This document shows positions 15,801 to 22,137 of a stretch of 36,705 nucleotides of DNA, piece after piece. The stretch covers positions 1 through 36,705 of the forward strand of contig JACAFJ010000010.1 of assembly GCA_013538675.1 (NCBI GenBank), written 5' to 3'. Positions within the stretch are counted from its first letter, which is position 1. Each line of letters starts with the position of its first letter. Origin of the DNA: Candidatus Nitrosocaldus tengchongensis. Its GTDB lineage: Archaea > Thermoproteota > Nitrososphaeria > Nitrososphaerales > Nitrosocaldaceae. A model generated the notes under the pieces. The model was given only the letters and a program-made list of their open reading frames with translations, ran no database searches and was not told the origin of the DNA. The position numbers and the translations under genes are program-made.

Positions 15801-16691
15801 TTGGATGCAAGGAAGAAGCCAGAGACACCAACGATGGACATATACCTGCTCCCAGATTATGCAAAGTCTAGGGAGAGTGCCTTACAGGTAGCAAAGAACA
15901 TACTCTTCACAAAGCTCAATGATCTTGTGGAGAGTGCTGAGGTTGATGTAGATGGTGCACTCCATCTAGTTCTTAGTACAGGTAAGATGGAGGAGAGGGG
16001 ATGCGATATGGATACGATAGTAAATGCACTCAAGTCCTCCAAGAAGAAACTCAACGTTGGTGTTGATGATAACAATAGGATAACGATAAGGCCTCCAGCA
16101 GGTACAGATGCTAGAACTATGAGCACACTCAAGGGTAAGATACTCAACACAAAGATAAAGGGTATACCTGATATAGAGCGTGTTACTGTTGTTAAGCAGG
16201 GTGATGAGTGGGTTATACAGACTGCAGGTTCAAACCTACAGAAGGTTCTTGATGTTGATGGAGTTGATACAAGCAGAACAACTACAAACAATATATACGA
16301 GATAGCAAACGTGCTTGGCATAGAGGCTGCAAGGACAGCACTTGTAAAGGAGATAATGAACACTCTAGAGGAGCAGGGTCTGGAGGTTGATATAAGGCAT
16401 ATAATGCTTGTTGCAGATGTGATGACAAGCAAGGGTATACTCCAGCAGATAGGTAGGCATGGTGTTGCTGGAACCAAGGTTAGTGTACTTGCTAGAGCAG
16501 CATTCGAGATAACTGTTCCAACCATAGCAGAGGCAGCACTCAAGGGTGAGGTAGAGCCCTTGAAGGGTGTTACAGAGAATGTTATAGTTGGCTCAACGGT
16601 GCCAGTAGGTACTGGTATGGTAGATCTATACATGAAGGTTGGCGATGGTATAGCTTCAGGCGTGAAGGAGGGTAAGGAGGAAGGAAGATGA
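12807..16691 (+). CDS. rpoA: RNA polymerase subunit A, fused A' and A'' (Rpo1)
   Basis: The 1294-residue chain carries both halves of the largest subunit. The A' part has the zinc motif CATCGNTSARCPGHFGH and the catalytic NADFDGDEMNLHVP (magnesium ligands Asp462, Asp464, Asp466). It also has the bridge-helix region before the trigger loop and the LSGKRVDFAGRTVISPDPN segment. The A'' part continues without a break, with EAIGIVAAQSIGEPGTQMTL from residue 956 and the usual C-terminal domain. Most archaea split this gene; an unsplit form is known for Thaumarchaeota and Korarchaeota. A Gly/Asp-rich insert occurs near residues 545-560 (NGAGSSDGGDDDGHYRNG). It overlaps rpl30e by four bases, implying coupled translation. 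Confidence 0.97.
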   Translation: MSIAEEVTKVIAGIKFALWSPSEIRRYSVAEITAPETYDEDGLPVQGGLMDSRLGILEPGQKCATCGNTSARCPGHFGHIELAEPVLHISFVDDIYQLLQVTCRGCSRLKLSADELDEYKARLSSGEIHTQLAVERMKDELIEKAKKVKTCPHCGKEQYDIIFVKPTTFFEKTESGEENRLLPIAIRDRLINIPDDDLRLLGYNPETARPEWFILQVLPVAPVTVRPSIILETGMRSEDDLTHKLVDIIRVNQRLKESKEAGTPPLIVQDLVDLLQYHVTTYFDNEVSGIPQAHHRSGRPLKTLSQRLKGKEGRFRGSLSGKRVDFAGRTVISPDPNLDISEVGVPEEIAKKLTIPEVVSPWNIDRLRVLVMNGPNKHPGANYIVRPDGVKIRLDYVADRRALTESLAPGFMVERHLMDGDIVIFNRQPSLHRISIMAHLVKVLPYRTFRLHPSVCPPYNADFDGDEMNLHVPQSVEARAEAKILMQVHDQLISPRYGGPIIGGIRDFITAAYLLTKDDTLLSREEFVNLAFIGGIKHDLDLLMRNGAGSSDGGDDDGHYRNGKYTGKQLFSLLLPKDFNYTLISKWMKSAKISKQPDVIIKNGRLISGVIDKASIGAEEPDSILHRLAKDYGTSFARSFLDSLFRILTHFITHYGFSYGYDDLLLPEEARKEIDGIIKSAYEKVYDLIRQYREGILQPIRGLSPEETLELQIVNELSRARDRAGRAADRSLPDNNAGVIMASTGARGSTLNIGQMTALLGQQSIRGRRIERGYQRRALPHFLPDDINPDAKGFVRSNFRDGLNPLEFFFHAMGGREGLVDTAVRTQQSGYLQRRLINAMEHLRIEYDDTVRDSFGNIIQFVYGEDSVDPAKSDHGSAVNIERLVNAQALIDEDKDKASDDEIKSIVDRYSKMLNPSIAEMLKVELMKIRLSRDGVEKVCKHVVELFDKARAEPGEAIGIVAAQSIGEPGTQMTLRTFHFAGIKERNVTLGLPRLIELLDARKKPETPTMDIYLLPDYAKSRESALQVAKNILFTKLNDLVESAEVDVDGALHLVLSTGKMEERGCDMDTIVNALKSSKKKLNVGVDDNNRITIRPPAGTDARTMSTLKGKILNTKIKGIPDIERVTVVKQGDEWVIQTAGSNLQKVLDVDGVDTSRTTTNNIYEIANVLGIEAARTALVKEIMNTLEEQGLEVDIRHIMLVADVMTSKGILQQIGRHGVAGTKVSVLARAAFEITVPTIAEAALKGEVEPLKGVTENVIVGSTVPVGTGMVDLYMKVGDGIASGVKEGKEEGR

Positions 16692-17050
16692 GTAAACTGG
16701 TATCAAAGATAGTTAGGAATGCCATGGCAAGTAATGCATGCAGGATAGGTAGTAGAGAGGTGCTGAAGGGTATAGGCAATGCTAAACTGATCATATGCTC
16801 CAGATCTGTTAGCAAGGATATGGTAGATAAGATAAGAAGTAATAGCAATGCTTCAGCCTACATCTACCACATAGATAAGAACTCTCTGGAGCTGGGTAGG
16901 CTCTGTGGCAGACCATTCAGGATATCGGTGGTATCTGTTGAGGATGTAAGCAAGGAGGATCTAGATGCTTTGATGGCAGAGGAAGGAAGAGCAAGTACAG
17001 ATGCTAACGAAGCAGCAACAACAAGAAGAAGAGCATCATCCTTATCCTGA
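16688..17050 (+). CDS. rpl30e: Ribosomal protein L30e
   Basis: The 120-residue protein has the L7Ae/L30e fold pattern: a basic first helix, GSREVLKGIGNAKLIICSRS, a later short acidic helix, and the AYIYHIDKNSLELGRLCGRPF stretch typical of L30e. It ends in a hydrophilic tail of about 20 residues rich in Ala, Thr, Arg and Ser that is not part of the family core. Its ATG overlaps the rpoA stop (ATGA). In many archaea nusA and rps12 follow; here a T-rich tract follows instead and the operon appears to end. Confidence 0.9.
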   Translation: MSKLVSKIVRNAMASNACRIGSREVLKGIGNAKLIICSRSVSKDMVDKIRSNSNASAYIYHIDKNSLELGRLCGRPFRISVVSVEDVSKEDLDALMAEEGRASTDANEAATTRRRASSLS

Positions 17051-17066
17051 TCCTAGACGCTCAATC

Positions 17067-17082
17067 ATTTATTTTTAATTTG
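17067..17082 (+). terminator. T-rich terminator of the rpo operon
   Basis: Base runs CATTTATTTTTAATTT follow the rpl30e stop by about 17 bases. There is no clear hairpin, as expected for archaeal T-tract termination. Confidence 0.45.
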
Positions 17083-17122
17083 GATTAGTAATAAATAGTA
17101 GATTAACTTAATCTATAATGTC

Positions 17123-17356
17123 ATGGATGCAAGGCTATTGATGATGATAGGTCTTGCATTAGTGCTAGTAGGCATGCTGATAATAACATTCTCTCTTGCG
17201 ACTAGGGGAGGTTCTACTAGAGGTAGATCTACAGGGTTCATACTTCTAGGTCCTATACCCATAATCTGGCAGGGTTCAAGATCCCTACTACTTATACTGC
17301 CTATCGCCATACTCATTATGCTCATACTCTTCATCATGGTGGTGAGCATGAGATGA
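17123..17356 (+). CDS. TIGR00304/DUF131-type small membrane protein
   Basis: The 77-residue protein has two hydrophobic segments (about residues 5-26 and 54-75) joined by a glycine and arginine loop and the phrase GFILLGPIPIIWQGSR. The G-P-I-P-I motif before the second membrane helix is typical of the archaeal TIGR00304 (DUF131) membrane proteins, whose function is unknown. It overlaps the next gene by four bases (ATGA), so the two are surely co-expressed. Confidence 0.7.
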   Translation: MDARLLMMIGLALVLVGMLIITFSLATRGGSTRGRSTGFILLGPIPIIWQGSRSLLLILPIAILIMLILFIMVVSMR

Positions 17357-17868
17357 GTCATAGGGTTAGATGCAGCATATGCGATGGGATTGCTGTTGTT
17401 GATTACTGCAGCGTATGCAAAAAGCCAGTATGCTCCCTCTGCATGAATGAAGATGATGGTATATGTAAGAGATGCTCAATGTATATGCATGATATGGGTA
17501 GTATAGGTGATAGCAGTAGTGGTGAGGAAGAGGAGGCGAGGAGTGGTTTCAGGGTAGGGTATACAGCGCTAAGGGATGTAGCAAATATACCCCTGCTACT
17601 CATTGGTATTGCTGTGATCATCATAGGCATGATCCTGATCTCCTATGCATCCATGAACATGGTTGATATGCTCAACCAGATTGGACAGAGAGATGGGCTG
17701 AGTGGTGTAGAGGATGGCGGTGGTGGCGGTATCGTTGTGATCTTCCCCTTCCCATTCCTTATACTTGTGCCAGATGCTGGTATGCTAGCACTGATAATAC
17801 TGCTAGTTATACTTGTACCATTCATACTCTTCTTCCTTCTTTTAAGAAGGGGATTCAGGATACCCTAG
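17353..17868 (+). CDS. Membrane protein with N-terminal zinc-finger motif and DUF131-like body
   Basis: The 171-residue protein opens with closely spaced cysteines: CSIC, CSVC, CSLC and CKRC within residues 7-40. These resemble a B-box or treble-clef zinc finger. After an acidic linker there is a membrane helix (about 75-97), a glycine-rich loop, the stretch IVVIFPFPFLILVP, then a long second helix and a basic end (RRGFRIP). The helix, then hydrophobic F-P-F-P, then helix pattern mirrors the GPIPI layout of the preceding DUF131-type gene, so the membrane part may be a paralogue. A 16-base perfect palindrome follows at 17882. The function is unknown; a membrane sensor or scaffold is possible. 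Confidence 0.7.
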   Translation: MSHRVRCSICDGIAVVDYCSVCKKPVCSLCMNEDDGICKRCSMYMHDMGSIGDSSSGEEEEARSGFRVGYTALRDVANIPLLLIGIAVIIIGMILISYASMNMVDMLNQIGQRDGLSGVEDGGGGGIVVIFPFPFLILVPDAGMLALIILLVILVPFILFFLLLRRGFRIP

Positions 17869-17881
17869 TTGGCGAACCTGC

Positions 17882-17897
17882 AAGAAAGATCTTTCTT
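17882..17897. terminator. Perfect 16-bp palindrome after the membrane-protein pair
   Basis: AAGAAAGATCTTTCTT is its own reverse complement and lies 13 bases after the stop, before a convergent gene. It could fold as an RNA hairpin or bind a protein. The terminator role is inferred from position only. Confidence 0.35.
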
Positions 17898-17993
17898 AAG
17901 GCTGCAAGAAGCTATCTAACTAACCTCAACATTAATTAATAATTAATCTTTCCAACCAATGCATACACCAAATGGCAGTAATAAATTTAGGGA

Positions 17994-18404
17994 TTAGGTT
18001 CTCATTCCTTCCCTTAGAGTATCCTCGCATGCTTTGCATATATCCTTGTCTATGCTCTTCTCTATGGCATGGTGTATATCGCATATGAGCAGGCTATGCC
18101 TTATGTAGTTTAGCAGACCTATGTACTTTGCCATGGTAGATGGCATGAATGCCTTGTTCATGGCAAGTTCCTTGCTTATCTCATCTATCCTCCTAACCAC
18201 ACTAGGCTCGCTCATGAGCCTCTTTGCAAGTTCTGCATCACCCCTAGTACCCCTTATGTAGTTGCTCACAGCAGCCTGTGTTATACCCAAGAGTCTTGCA
18301 ACATCCTCCTCCTTCATGTTGTACTCATTCACTAACCTCCTAGATATTATCGCCCTTATTGCAGGGATCAGCGACCTTGACTCTATCTCGGAAGGGAGTA
18401 GCAT
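17994..18404 (-). CDS. COG2522-like HTH transcriptional regulator
   Basis: The 136-residue protein carries a clear Cro/C1-type helix-turn-helix near residues 25-60: RRLVNEYNMKEEDVARLLGI followed by TQAAVSNYIRGTRGD. The opening MLLPSEIESRSLIPAIRAII and a C-terminal pair of cysteines (CDIHHAIEKS, CKACEDTLREG) match the small archaeal regulators grouped as COG2522, where the cysteines may bind metal. Its start faces the asparagine-synthase-like gene across 48 bases, and one symmetric TATA box seems to serve both, so it may control that gene. Confidence 0.82.
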   Translation of the reverse strand: MLLPSEIESRSLIPAIRAIISRRLVNEYNMKEEDVARLLGITQAAVSNYIRGTRGDAELAKRLMSEPSVVRRIDEISKELAMNKAFMPSTMAKYIGLLNYIRHSLLICDIHHAIEKSIDKDICKACEDTLREGMRT

Positions 18405-18422
18405 ATCAACTATCTCTCTACA

Positions 18423-18434
18423 ATTTATATAAAT
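18423..18434. promoter_or_regulatory. Palindromic TATA box of a symmetric divergent promoter
   Basis: ATTTATATAAAT is a perfect palindrome centred at 18428.5, exactly 24.5 bases from the ATG at 18453 on the plus strand and from the ATG at 18404 on the minus strand. Both genes would be leaderless. TATA-bound TBP could therefore start either gene. Confidence 0.6.
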
Positions 18435-18452
18435 ATTCCTCTATTCTATCTC

Positions 18453-19469
18453 ATGCCTTCAGCAGGTTTTGATAACACTGCTATCTGCAACAGGCTAAGG
18501 GAGATGCTTAGGGGTATCATGTATAAACATATTGCCAGTGCTTCAGACTCTAGGGTAGCAATGCTGCTCTCTGGAGGCTTGGATAGTAGTATACTTGCTG
18601 CACTTGCATCGAGCAGCAGCATGGATAGAGATGTGTTTGCATTATGCATAGGCCATGAAGGTGCCCAAGATACCAAGTATGCTAGGATTGTAGCAGATAG
18701 ATTCAGGATAAGGCTGCTCATCAAGTATATCAGCATGGATGGGATGCTCAATGCAGTAAGAGAAGTCGTTAGAATAATGCACTCATTCGACCCAATGGAG
18801 GTTAGAAACTCAATAGTGCTATACCTTGCTATGAAGGAGTTGAAGGAGTATGGTTTAAGGCATGTTATCACAGGGGACGGGTGCGATGAGATATTCGCTG
18901 GCTATTCATATATGCTAAAGATGAGTTATGAGCAGTTGGAGCATGAACTTACTAGGCTTGAGAGGATAATGCACTTCTCCTCCATAGCAATAGCAGAAGA
19001 TCTTGGTATGAGTGTATCATTACCCTATCTGGACGTATTGGATTATGCTAAGAGTATACCAGTGGAGTTGAAGGTTAATGAGCATGAAGGTAAGAGGTAT
19101 GGCAAGTTCGTGTTAAGATCATGCTTTGAGCATATCCTAGGCAAGGATATAGCATGGAGGGTAAAGATGCCAATGGAGCAAGGGGCAAATACAAGCATAT
19201 TAAGCAGTTATCTTGCCTCTCTTGTTAGTGATGAGTACCTTGCCAGAAGGAGTAAGGAGCACCTTGATAAAGATAGGGTTAGGATAAGGAGCAAGGAGCA
19301 CCTCTACTACTATGAGATATATAGAGCAATGTTTGGTGCACCATACTTAATGGATTATGATAGTAGTAGAGATAAGGCAAGGTGTAGTGAATGCAATGCA
19401 TATGTGAGCACTGATGCAAGATTCTGCAGGATATGCGGTGCATTCCCTATAACCCCTATACCTATATGA
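18453..19469 (+). CDS. Asparagine-synthase-domain ATP-pyrophosphatase with C-terminal zinc ribbon, no glutaminase
   Basis: The 338-residue protein has the PP-loop SGGLDSS (residues 40-46), then HVITGDGCDEIFAGYSYML and SVSLPYLDVLDYAKSIP. These are landmarks of the synthetase domain of asparagine synthase (AsnB). The N-terminal glutamine amidotransferase domain is absent: the protein begins only about 35 residues before the PP-loop. The C-terminus adds a zinc ribbon (Cys311, Cys314, Cys325, Cys328). It might use free ammonia, or be a different amide- or carrier-modifying ligase of this fold. It is divergent from the HTH gene. The substrate cannot be read from the sequence. Confidence 0.82.
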   Translation: MPSAGFDNTAICNRLREMLRGIMYKHIASASDSRVAMLLSGGLDSSILAALASSSSMDRDVFALCIGHEGAQDTKYARIVADRFRIRLLIKYISMDGMLNAVREVVRIMHSFDPMEVRNSIVLYLAMKELKEYGLRHVITGDGCDEIFAGYSYMLKMSYEQLEHELTRLERIMHFSSIAIAEDLGMSVSLPYLDVLDYAKSIPVELKVNEHEGKRYGKFVLRSCFEHILGKDIAWRVKMPMEQGANTSILSSYLASLVSDEYLARRSKEHLDKDRVRIRSKEHLYYYEIYRAMFGAPYLMDYDSSRDKARCSECNAYVSTDARFCRICGAFPITPIPI

Positions 19470-19520
19470 TATCCAGTAAGTAAGTGCAAAGTTTATTTGC
19501 TCATTGTACATGCCATATGC

Positions 19521-20303
19521 ATGGCATCACCACAGCAGCAACAGCAGCAGTACATGCTCGTAGAGAAGAGGGATGATGGTATAGCAGTGGTAAGGATAAA
19601 CAGGGTAGAGAAGTTGAATGCGATGAACCTTGATGTTATAGCGCAACTGAGTAGTGCAATGGATAATCTTGCTAGTGATGAGCAGGTAAAGGTAGTGATA
19701 ATAACTGGTACTGGGGAGAAGGCATTCTCTGCTGGAGCGGATATAGAGTATATGAGTAAGATATCTCCTCTAGAGGCTGAAGAATACGCTAGGAGAGGGC
19801 ATGCAGCAATGAGCAAGGTTGAGAACCTCAACAAGCCAGTGATAGCAGCAGTCAATGGCTATGCTCTAGGAGGAGGATGTGAACTTGCTTTAGCATGTGA
19901 TGTAAGGATAGCAAGCAGGAACGCTGTGTTAGCACAGCCAGAGGTTGGACTGGGGATATGCCCAGGTTGGGGAGGTACACAGAGATTGGCAAGGATAGTT
20001 GGGGTAGCAAAGGCAAAGGAACTGATATTCACAGGCAGGAGGGTTAATGCTGAAGAGGCATTGAGTATAGGGTTGGTTAACAAGGTTGTAGAGTTGCCTC
20101 AACTCCTGGATGAGTCCATTGCAATGGCAAAGGAGATGGCAAAGAATAGTGCCCTAGCAGTGAGAGTATCAAAGATGCTTATAAACAGAGGAGTAGAGAG
20201 CGATATAAACACTGGACTTGCACTTGAGCTATGGGGCTGGAGTCTATGCTTCACACATCCAGATAGAGTAGAGAGGATGACCAAGTTCCTGCAGAAGAAG
20301 TAG
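19521..20303 (+). CDS. Enoyl-CoA hydratase/crotonase, possible 3-hydroxypropionyl-CoA dehydratase
   Basis: The 260-residue protein has both catalytic glutamates of the crotonase fold: in YALGGGCELALACD and in AQPEVGLGICPGWGGTQRLAR. The oxyanion-hole segment AFSAGADIEYM is also complete. The N-terminus has a run of glutamines (SPQQQQQQYM). In Thaumarchaeota a crotonase of this type dehydrates 3-hydroxypropionyl-CoA and hydrates crotonyl-CoA in carbon fixation; that role is inferred. A frame extends to a TTG at 19497, but TTTATTTG lies about 26 bases before the ATG at 19521, so a leaderless start there is chosen. Confidence 0.88.
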   Translation: MASPQQQQQQYMLVEKRDDGIAVVRINRVEKLNAMNLDVIAQLSSAMDNLASDEQVKVVIITGTGEKAFSAGADIEYMSKISPLEAEEYARRGHAAMSKVENLNKPVIAAVNGYALGGGCELALACDVRIASRNAVLAQPEVGLGICPGWGGTQRLARIVGVAKAKELIFTGRRVNAEEALSIGLVNKVVELPQLLDESIAMAKEMAKNSALAVRVSKMLINRGVESDINTGLALELWGWSLCFTHPDRVERMTKFLQKK

Positions 20304-20405
20304 GCAATGCTGGTAGCTGGTAATACCATTATCCAGTCATATTACTATTTTTCTCTAACCATTAGAAAGTAAAGCTTATTATATTGTATAAGCATAGATG
20401 AGGGT

Positions 20406-20753
20406 ATGGAGAAGAGTATTCAGAGGTTGATAGTACTAACACCAAAGGCTGCTGAGAAGGTGAAGGAGTTCATGAAGCAGGAGGGTAGGGAAGATCTATA
20501 CCTTAGGGTGTATGTTGCTGGTGGTGGTTGTGCTGGTCTCTCCTATGGTATGGGCTTTGAGGAGAAACCTTCTGAGGATGATATAATGCTAGAGGAGCAT
20601 GGCGTTAAGATACTAGTAGACTCTTACAGCTCCAACTACCTGAAGGGTAGCGAGATAGACTACATAGAGAGCCTCATGGGCGCTGGTTTCAAGATAAACA
20701 ATCCAAACGTTGTAAGAAGCTGTGCTTGTGGGCATTCATTCAGTACAGAATAG
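20406..20753 (+). CDS. A-type iron-sulfur carrier (HesB/IscA family)
   Basis: The 115-residue protein has the three conserved cysteines of A-type Fe-S carriers: one in VAGGGCAGLSYGMGF and two in the C-terminal SCACGHSFS. The stretch KILVDSYSSNYLKGSEIDYIE matches the family's central region. Such proteins hold or deliver clusters to enzymes such as aconitase and radical SAM proteins, both encoded in this window. A TATA-like stretch lies near 20372-20383, and GATGAGGGT precedes the ATG. It appears to stand alone as a transcript. Confidence 0.93.
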   Translation: MEKSIQRLIVLTPKAAEKVKEFMKQEGREDLYLRVYVAGGGCAGLSYGMGFEEKPSEDDIMLEEHGVKILVDSYSSNYLKGSEIDYIESLMGAGFKINNPNVVRSCACGHSFSTE

Positions 20754-20896
20754 CTGGCAGGAAGGATACCTCTCAGTTAGTACATCCCTTTATCATGTCT
20801 TCTACTTTTATTATAAGATATAATCACTCCTTCCTTCCCTCCTTCTAGTATAATGGAAGGATAAAACCTATTAATGTGATTGTATAACTTATATAC

Positions 20897-21436
20897 ATGG
20901 CTGGTTCAGAGGATGAACCAAAGGATGTTATGGTGTTGAGTGCTATAGCCAAGGGTTACAATACAGAGGAGAAGATAGCAAAGGCTACAGGGTTATCAGC
21001 ATTCGATATTGCTATGATAGTTGAGAGGTTGATCCTGCATGGGCTTATAGTAAAGAGGGAGAAGAAAGGGTTCTTAGGAAGAAGGAAGGTTGAGTTAACC
21101 ATTACAGAGAAGGGCACTAGGGAATTACAAGAGCGAAGGTTTGAGTTGGAGCAGAAGTGGCAGAGGATGGTTATGCTTGCTGAGCAAGGGAAGAAGCAGG
21201 AGTTCGAGAGGGAAGCACTATCTATGAGGAGTTGGATACCCATAATGTTATTCATGGGCATAATGGATATGATGATGTGGATGACCATGCTCAACATGAT
21301 GAACCTTGCTGCACAGGATTACATGCCAGAGCAAGTTCCTGGTGCTGGTGCTGGAGGGGGTGGTGATATGGGAGGAGAGGCTGGAGAAGGAGGAGGGGGC
21401 TGGGACTGGGGAGACTTTGGTGATGTAAACATATAG
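20897..21436 (+). CDS. Winged-helix protein with methionine-rich hydrophobic segment and glycine-rich tail
   Basis: The 179-residue protein has three parts. Residues 8-75 look like a MarR/ArsR-type winged helix (MVLSAIAKGYNTEEKIAKAT, HGLIVKREKKG, VELTITEKGTRELQ). Residues 76-110 form a charged helix. Residues 113-140 form one hydrophobic stretch with ten methionines in the nineteen positions 117-135, then a tail of about 35 residues made mostly of Gly with Asp, Glu and Trp. A single membrane anchor or an oligomerisation helix is possible. I do not recognise the full architecture, and function is unknown. Confidence 0.7.
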   Translation: MAGSEDEPKDVMVLSAIAKGYNTEEKIAKATGLSAFDIAMIVERLILHGLIVKREKKGFLGRRKVELTITEKGTRELQERRFELEQKWQRMVMLAEQGKKQEFEREALSMRSWIPIMLFMGIMDMMMWMTMLNMMNLAAQDYMPEQVPGAGAGGGGDMGGEAGEGGGGWDWGDFGDVNI

Positions 21437-21552
21437 CTATGAGATGATAGCCGAATTAGATAGGAAGGTAGGTTGTTGCTAGTATGACATTGTAATACAG
21501 TATCATATTATCATCCTACTGCACAGTTCAATGCATAACAGTAGATCTTGTG

Positions 21553-21885
21553 TTATTTCTTCTTCTCTTCCACTATCTTATATTTGGTTAACTGCTTATA
21601 TGCTATGAATACTATGAATGCTATTATGGCGAACTCTATTATGACTGCAATGAGATCCCCGTATAGGAACGTGGAGTTTCCTACAGTTGTAGATAGATCC
21701 CTTAACTCCCCTGCATCTACAAGGAATAATCCTATGAACGGATTTATTATATCATTGACTATAGCATTCACTACTTTTGAAGCTGCTTGACCTATAACGA
21801 ATGCTATTGCTAAGCCTATAACACCAAATGTCTTTAGAAAATCAACGAACTCTTGAATTAAAGAACGTTTCTGTTGTTCGGCCAT
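21553..21885 (-). CDS. mscL: Large-conductance mechanosensitive channel
   Basis: The 110-residue protein shows the MscL layout: an amphipathic start (SLIQEFVDFLKTFGVIGLAI), then AFVIGQAASKVVNAIVNDIINPFIG as the pore-lining first helix. A short outer loop follows (about residues 55-75), then the second helix AVIIEFAIIAFIVFIAYK and a charged end. MscL pentamers open under membrane tension and release solutes on osmotic downshock. The length is slightly below bacterial MscL, mainly because the loop and C-terminal bundle are short. The gene appears single. Confidence 0.93.
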   Translation of the reverse strand: MAEQQKRSLIQEFVDFLKTFGVIGLAIAFVIGQAASKVVNAIVNDIINPFIGLFLVDAGELRDLSTTVGNSTFLYGDLIAVIIEFAIIAFIVFIAYKQLTKYKIVEEKKK

Positions 21886-22090
21886 GTATGCACTGCGATA
21901 TTTAACAGTAAGATATAAATTTATCTAACAGATTACTAGTTTTTGTAATTTATACCTGCACCTATATCTAATAGTTGATCCCATCTATTAATTTGCATCA
22001 AGAAGAATGGTATAACCATGATAGCATATAAAATAATTATTATAATAAAATTATCAACTACGAATTATGGATACGAACAGGCAGAACTAC

Positions 22091-22118
22091 TAAAAATAAT
22101 TCAATCTAGTTGATTGAA
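22091..22118 (-). terminator. Hairpin and T-tract terminator after gdhA
   Basis: On the minus strand, TTCAATC and GATTGAA arms (22118-22100, five-base loop) are followed at once by TTATTTTT. This resembles an intrinsic terminator about 20 bases after the glutamate dehydrogenase stop. The rest of the gap back to mscL (about 250 bases) is AT-rich and holds no gene that I can see. Confidence 0.5.
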
Positions 22119-22137
22119 TAAATAATATGCTATTCGT

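Noticed and set aside
15857-16633. A 258-residue open frame opposite the rpoA 3' part
   Set aside because: It is a Ser/Thr/Leu/Pro-rich shadow of a certain gene with no family motif; the codon pattern belongs to rpoA.
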